Assembly: GCF_000766865.1 (NCBI RefSeq) | Contig: NZ_JNFA01000005.1 | Location: 1 to 64,000 of the forward strand | DNA length: 64,000 bases | Origin: Listeria booriae | GTDB lineage: Bacteria > Bacillota > Bacilli > Lactobacillales > Listeriaceae | Direction of reading: 5' to 3' | Part shown: positions 60,165-64,000 of the stretch, piece after piece | How positions within the stretch are numbered: the stretch's first letter is position 1 | Layout of the letters: each line of letters begins with the position of its first letter | Position numbers and translations under genes: made by a program | The notes under the pieces: model-generated | What the model saw: the letters and a program-made list of their open reading frames with translations, nothing else | Database searches by the model: none | Told to the model about the DNA's origin: nothing

Positions 60165-61169
60165 TTATAAAAATATTGCCGCTAAAATCCAATACACAAC
60201 CGCCGCCAAAACTCCCGCAGAAGGCAGCGTAATCATCCACGTCACCAGCATATTCTTCCCAGTCCGCCAGTTCACTTCTTTCTTATGATTCGCCGTCCCA
60301 ACACCCATCAGTGAACTATCAATAACTTGCGTCGAGCTAATCGGCAAATGAATCAGCGTCGCACTCATAATGACCGAAAGCGAACCCAAATCAGCCGCAA
60401 CGCCAGTCACCGGCTCAATTTTCATGATTTTCGTACCTACCGTTTTAATAATCCGATATCCGCCAATCGACGAACCGAGTGCCATTGCAGCCGCACAGCT
60501 CACTTGCACCCAGAACGGCACGTGCGAATCCGTCTGGAAACCGCTCGCAATCAGCGCTAGCGTAATAATCCCCATCGTTTTCTGCGCATCATTCGTCCCA
60601 TGCGCGTAAGCTTGCGCCGCAGTCGTACCAATTTGAATAAAGCGGAACCGCCGATTTGTCTGCACCAATTTCTTATTCCGGAATAGAAATTTAAACAGCG
60701 AATAAATCAAGAATCCGACCGTAAAACCAATAACCGGCGACACAATCAAAGCAATAATAATCGTTGTAAAACCGCTCCAGTTCAGCACCCCAAAGCTCCC
60801 CGCCGAAGCAATCGAGGCCCCCGCAATCGAGCCAATCAGCGCATGGGATGAACTACTCGGCATTTTCGCAACCCACGTCAGCAAATTCCAAATCACCGCC
60901 GCAATCAACCCACAGAGCACGACAAATTCGCCATTTTTCAAGGCAAACGGGTCGACAATGCTCGAAGTCAAAGCTACCGCGACACCCGTAAACGAAATCG
61001 CACCTAAGAAGTTCATCACTGCCGCAATGCTAATCGCCACACGCGGTTTGAGCGCCCGCGTAGAAATACTCGTCGCCACCGCATTCGCAATATCATGAAA
61101 TCCATTTATAAAATCAAACGCTAAGCCAACAATGACAATTATAATCGTTATTAAAAGTACTGTATCCAT
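60165..61169 (-). CDS. PiT-family inorganic phosphate transporter
   Basis: The 334-residue protein has about ten membrane helices and the two inverted PHO4 signatures: GFHDIANAVATSISTRAL near residue 23 and GTNDAQKTMGIITL near 195. PiT carriers take up phosphate as a metal-phosphate complex with protons, or sodium. GGGGGATTAGGA precedes the ATG. No pit accessory (DUF47 protein) gene is adjacent, though one often is. Monocistronic. Confidence 0.93.
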   Translation of the reverse strand: MDTVLLITIIIVIVGLAFDFINGFHDIANAVATSISTRALKPRVAISIAAVMNFLGAISFTGVAVALTSSIVDPFALKNGEFVVLCGLIAAVIWNLLTWVAKMPSSSSHALIGSIAGASIASAGSFGVLNWSGFTTIIIALIVSPVIGFTVGFLIYSLFKFLFRNKKLVQTNRRFRFIQIGTTAAQAYAHGTNDAQKTMGIITLALIASGFQTDSHVPFWVQVSCAAAMALGSSIGGYRIIKTVGTKIMKIEPVTGVAADLGSLSVIMSATLIHLPISSTQVIDSSLMGVGTANHKKEVNWRTGKNMLVTWMITLPSAGVLAAVVYWILAAIFL

Positions 61170-61290
61170 TCCTAATCCCCCAGCTGTTAAAACTTATTTA
61201 ACAATCTATACCCTGTCTCGCGTGATATTCTCATTTTCAAATACAATTTATATAGATTGTAGCACAAATATACATGTTTGAGCAGAAACA

Positions 61291-61332
61291 ACAAAAAAAC
61301 ACATCAGTCATCATCAAGATACTAATGTGCCG
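61291..61332 (-). terminator. Terminator of the AgrA/AgrC-like operon, overlapping the gene end
   Basis: On the minus strand CACATTAGT pairs with ACTGATGTG, followed by TTTTTTT. The stem includes the stop codon of the AgrA-like gene. Confidence 0.75.
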
Positions 61333-62059
61333 CTAGCAAAGACTGCCTTACTCTAGCCACCGTTCGTTTCCCCGCAAAAACAGTCTCACTATTTTTAAAA
61401 ACAATCGTTCTTTTTCCCAAATCTAAATTCCGGATTTTAGTAGGATTAATAATATAGGATTGTAAATCTAACAAAAACTCGGTGAACATCAATTTTCCTT
61501 TTAACTCGTTAATGGGTATACTTACCGATAAAACCTCATTTTCTAAGTGAAATCTTGTTTTTCTAGTCCTCGGCAATGTTTCAATAAAGTAAATATGCTC
61601 GTAGCCAATTTTATGAACCACACCCTCAACCTCTACTATCAAAAATTCTGTTTTATCGTATCGCCGTCGTATTAAAGCTGTGATTTCTGCAATTTTCAAC
61701 TGTAATGTCGCCAAAGTAAAATTCGTTTTTACTAAATAGGCCAATGGCTCAATAACTAGATTTACTGTTTCGAAAAGCCGTGTTTTGATTGCTGTTAGAA
61801 AAATAATAATGCCTTTCGGGTCAATTTCTCTAACCTTTATGGCCAGCTGTACGCCGTCTAACCGCGCTTCCAAATCAATATCTAAAAAATAAATATGACT
61901 GCCTTTATTGCGTCTGATGTCTTCTAATAAAGCATCTGGAGTTGCTATGTCTTGATCTACCTCTATAGGCATCTCAGACAATATTTCATCTTGATTCAGT
62001 ATTTGCAACAACGTGTCCCGCTGTATTTTCTCATTTTCAATGACATACAGTTTCTTCAT
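61322..62059 (-). CDS. LytTR-type response regulator (AgrA-like)
   Basis: The 245-residue protein has a receiver domain (about 1-130; phospho-acceptor Asp at about 60 in IYFLDID, Thr in FLTAIK, Lys in LVKTNF) and a C-terminal LytTR DNA-binding domain (about 145-240: HIYFIETLPRTRKTRFHLENEVLSV ... IINPTKIRNLDLGKRTIVFKNSETVFAGKR). This is the AgrA/ComE plan. The ATG at 62059 follows GGGAGTGAAATTT and overlaps the kinase gene. No agrB, agrD or other peptide gene was found near it. Confidence 0.92.
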   Translation of the reverse strand: MKKLYVIENEKIQRDTLLQILNQDEILSEMPIEVDQDIATPDALLEDIRRNKGSHIYFLDIDLEARLDGVQLAIKVREIDPKGIIIFLTAIKTRLFETVNLVIEPLAYLVKTNFTLATLQLKIAEITALIRRRYDKTEFLIVEVEGVVHKIGYEHIYFIETLPRTRKTRFHLENEVLSVSIPINELKGKLMFTEFLLDLQSYIINPTKIRNLDLGKRTIVFKNSETVFAGKRTVARVRQSLLAAH

Positions 62060-63362
62060 AAATTTCACTCCCTTTATTGTTTTCTAAAATGCTGAACTTG
62101 GCAATAAAGCTTCCGTTTACTATACTCGATTGAAACGCCAACTTCTTGTCACTTTTTACAAGTTTGCGAATGTTATAAAGGCCGTAACCTCGCCCACTGC
62201 CTTTACTGCTATAGCCTGGCTGATATAAAGTTTCTATATCCACATCATTACTTCTTTTCATCGTATTCATAACAAGAAAATGCAATCTTTTATTCTGGCT
62301 ATAAATGAAAATATCCACCGTTGCATCCTCTGATTCTTGTGCCGCTTCCAAAGCATTGTCCAAAATGATACCTAAAATCCGCACACATTTTGCCGTACTG
62401 ACGGGAATCTGATTGATAATTTCAGTAGCCTCCATGTTGATTCGAACACCACTGTCTCGTGCTTGAAGTAACTTTGCTAATAGCAAGCCCTTTATCGGCA
62501 TGTTCCGAATTTCCGGTAATTCTAGTGACATATCGTCATCCATCATCATACCGATATCCTGCATATATTCCACAAGACCACTATAATCATTCTTTTGAAG
62601 AAAAAATTGAATCGAAATTAACATATTATTAAAATCATGTTTTAACCCTTTTAAACTCTTATTTTGCTTTTCCAAGTTCTCTTGTTGTGCGGCGGTCAGC
62701 GCCAAATATTCTTTTTGTTGGGTAATCTTAATTTTTAAAGCCACCATTCCGATAAGGTAAATCATTAAAAAAACAATAACTAACGCTCCCATTCGTAAAT
62801 GATGGTATGCCATCTCAGGGATTGCTAAGAAAAGTGCTGTAACTAACTCAATGCCAATTGGTATGCTTAGCATGACTATTTTTAGCCATAAGCTACTGCT
62901 CATTATTTTTTGCATCACATTTTTATTTGTTGTATTTAAATACTTTCTTAAAAATAGACTTTGAGCCATAATAATGACAAATTGAATCGTATAGCCTATC
63001 AGAATTTCTCTATAATCAATCCCTCCAAAGGGAAATACAATTCCATTTTCCCCTGCAAAACTTAGTAAAATTCCAAAACTGCAGTACCACGATACATTTA
63101 AAATTAGATTCACAGTCAAGAAATACACCAGGGACGTGGTGAAGTCATTTGTAGTAATATACATAAACAGAAGTAGTATCCCATATGCAAGCACGCTAAA
63201 ATAAGTGGGAGACAGTGATTCTAAAAACAGATAATACACAGCGAAACACAAAATTAGCGTGCTAATAATTCGAACTCTAATTACTTTTTCTATGTCAAGA
63301 ATAAGTACCGGCAGTATGAAGCTAATGATAGACATTGTAATATACAAATCATTTTCTGACAT
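62037..63362 (-). CDS. AgrC-like peptide-sensing histidine kinase (HPK10)
   Basis: The 441-residue kinase has six or seven membrane helices (about 5-215), a coiled linker (QKEYLALTAAQQENLEKQNKSL), the HPK10 phospho-acceptor His in LKGLKHDFNNMLI, and an ATP domain with N box LGIILDNALEAA and G box GSGRGYGLYNIRKL. This class senses peptides such as the Agr thiolactone. The ATG at 63362 follows AAGGTGG; a GTG at 63371 lies inside that site. The gene is followed without gap by the LytTR regulator. The cognate signal peptide is not encoded within 2 kb. Confidence 0.9.
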   Translation of the reverse strand: MSENDLYITMSIISFILPVLILDIEKVIRVRIISTLILCFAVYYLFLESLSPTYFSVLAYGILLLFMYITTNDFTTSLVYFLTVNLILNVSWYCSFGILLSFAGENGIVFPFGGIDYREILIGYTIQFVIIMAQSLFLRKYLNTTNKNVMQKIMSSSLWLKIVMLSIPIGIELVTALFLAIPEMAYHHLRMGALVIVFLMIYLIGMVALKIKITQQKEYLALTAAQQENLEKQNKSLKGLKHDFNNMLISIQFFLQKNDYSGLVEYMQDIGMMMDDDMSLELPEIRNMPIKGLLLAKLLQARDSGVRINMEATEIINQIPVSTAKCVRILGIILDNALEAAQESEDATVDIFIYSQNKRLHFLVMNTMKRSNDVDIETLYQPGYSSKGSGRGYGLYNIRKLVKSDKKLAFQSSIVNGSFIAKFSILENNKGSEIYEETVCH

Positions 63363-63538
63363 CTTAACCACCTTTTTATTTTTTATTCTTATAATCCATC
63401 CTTATACTATCTAGTATAGAACGTAAACTGCCAGTTTGCTGTAGTCAAAAAATGAACTTTCCTATGGCTCGGCATCGCGAGAGAGCGCTTTCTTTTAAAA
63501 AAAGGCGTGCTTTCATAAAGGTAGCGATTTTGTGCAAC

Positions 63539-63579
63539 ATTAAAAACGTGCTTTCATATATCAAAAACACGTTTTTAAT
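63539..63579 (-). terminator. Terminator of the excisionase-like gene
   Basis: ATTAAAAACGTG (63539-63550) is the perfect inverse of CACGTTTTTAAT (63568-63579); a T-rich arm ends the minus-strand transcript. Confidence 0.65.
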
Positions 63580-63588
63580 GGTTCGGAG

Positions 63589-63819
63589 CTATCTTTGGTA
63601 TGGACGATACTTTTCAAATAACTCTGGTGCTATACTTTTCCGATGCTCAATTTCGTAGCGATAAAAAAGGACCGCAGAACCTTTTTTGATTTTTGTTATT
63701 TTTCCACGAGCCACTAGAGAATGAAAACATTGTTTGGAAATGTCGAGGTAATCAATAGCTTCCTGTCTCGAAAGAAACTCCCTGTCTAATAACTCTCTAA
63801 GTTGCTTTTGTTTATCCAT
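63589..63819 (-). CDS. Excisionase-like HTH-17 DNA-binding protein
   Basis: The 76-residue protein reads LLDREFLSRQEAIDYLDISKQCFHSLVARGKITKIKKGSAVLFYRYEIEH, the MerR-related winged helix of the HTH_17/excisionase family (small proteins assisting integrases or acting as regulators). GGAGGGAGC precedes the ATG. No integrase or attachment site lies in the window, but the right edge is close, so a mobile element beyond it cannot be judged. It could also be a chromosomal regulator of the AgrC-like operon next door. Confidence 0.75.
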   Translation of the reverse strand: MDKQKQLRELLDREFLSRQEAIDYLDISKQCFHSLVARGKITKIKKGSAVLFYRYEIEHRKSIAPELFEKYRPYQR

Positions 63820-63858
63820 AATTTTAGCTCCCTCCGTTGTGTCAATGTTTGTTTAAAA

Positions 63859-64000
63859 TTAAATTATTCGTTTCCGCACAGCGTTGTATGCATAACAAGT
63901 GAAACAAATAGCCGCATGCCAATAACTTAGTTTTTCTTGTTCTCGGTACATTTTCCAAGTCTGCATTGCCATTTTTCCTTTTTTAGATGACAGCGAGTCA
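63859..64000 (-). CDS. 3' end of an unidentified gene entering from the right edge
   Basis: An open frame enters at base 64000 and stops with TAA at 63859-63861, about 46 codons. The visible end reads KKGKMAMQTWKMYREQEK then LSYWHAAICFTCYAYN and AVRKRII. Trp, Tyr, Cys and aromatic content look like protein rather than noise, and the excisionase-like gene follows 40 bp after with its own ribosome site. No family can be assigned from this fragment. Confidence 0.4.
   Translation of the reverse strand, partial: DSLSSKKGKMAMQTWKMYREQEKLSYWHAAICFTCYAYNAVRKRII

Noticed and set aside
63372-63590. Small peptide (agrD-like) gene upstream of the AgrC-like kinase
   Set aside because: I found no frame with a ribosome site, amphipathic leader and Cys-containing core in this stretch; only repeats of CGTGCTTTCATA and a hairpin.
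1-64000. tRNA, rRNA and transposase genes
   Set aside because: No sequence resembling tRNA cloverleaf T-loops, rRNA or DDE/serine recombinase proteins was seen on reading through; a model-based scan was not possible here.

Overview
The window reads as a low-to-mid G+C Firmicute chromosome, most likely an environmental species of the family Listeriaceae. The indications are three PrfA-like Crp/Fnr regulators, a 1,2-beta-oligoglucan phosphorylase of the type known from Listeria innocua, a YkoT/YkoS-type glycosylation pair, PadR/DUF1700/DUF4097 and YusW-like genes, strong AGGAGG-type ribosome binding sites, CcpA-type cre sites, and an L-arabinose pathway of the kind seen only in some non-pathogenic Listeria. 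The species cannot be fixed from the sequence. No rRNA, tRNA, complete phage, transposase or CRISPR array was seen.

Layout. 1-2.9 kb: a B-repeat surface protein cut by the left edge, a 59-residue sorting-signal-like miniprotein before it, and a PrfA-like regulator. 3-9.5 kb: TMEM175 channel, SnoaL-like protein, NeuD-type acyltransferase, a large GH94 phosphorylase with LacI-type operators and a cre site, and an ArsR-SRPBCC fusion with its operator inside the promoter. 9.6-14.4 kb: second PrfA-like regulator, MsmX/UgpC-type sugar ABC ATPase, a long hairpin element, and an HxlR / MFS pump / aldo-keto reductase cluster. 14.6-18 kb: a three-gene cluster encoding a secreted fibronectin-III-repeat protein with a two-cysteine C-terminal domain, a small membrane protein and a PedC/BrcD-like thioredoxin lipoprotein. 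18.3-25.8 kb: HAD phosphatase, LacI regulator, hicAB, CorC/HlyC membrane protein, sirtuin with HHH protein, esterase, SH3 protein and transaldolase-like aldolase. 25.9-30.5 kb: third PrfA-like regulator divergent from an ABC exporter, then a two-component system. 30.5-33.6 kb: thiamine salvage operon tenA-thiM-thiD-thiE under a TPP riboswitch.

33.7-43.6 kb: UspA, EamA exporter, a large Ig-repeat secreted protein, a wall-polymer glycosylation pair, a NagB-like protein, GNAT, and two tandem DUF2975/XRE pairs. 43.7-50.2 kb: one long leftward operon of LicR-type regulator, PTS EIIA-EIIB-EIIC, GlcN6P deaminase-like enzyme, aldo-keto reductase and TIM-barrel isomerase, probably for an amino-sugar-containing glycoside. 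50.3-53.5 kb: YusW-like secreted protein divergent from a PadR/DUF1700/DUF4097 operon with shared inverted repeats. 53.5-60.1 kb: araA-araD-araB, divergent araE-like symporter and araR, with AraR boxes inside both promoters and cre sites next to both. 60.2-64 kb: PiT phosphate transporter, an AgrA/AgrC-like pair without agrB or agrD, an excisionase-like HTH protein and a cut ORF at the right edge.

The best candidate for an undescribed system is the 14.8-17.9 kb cluster. The large secreted protein has exactly two cysteines, at the two ends of its C-terminal helical Gly/Ala/Lys-rich domain, and its operon supplies a thioredoxin-fold lipoprotein of the kind that accompanies disulfide-containing bacteriocins, plus a small two-helix membrane protein that could give immunity.
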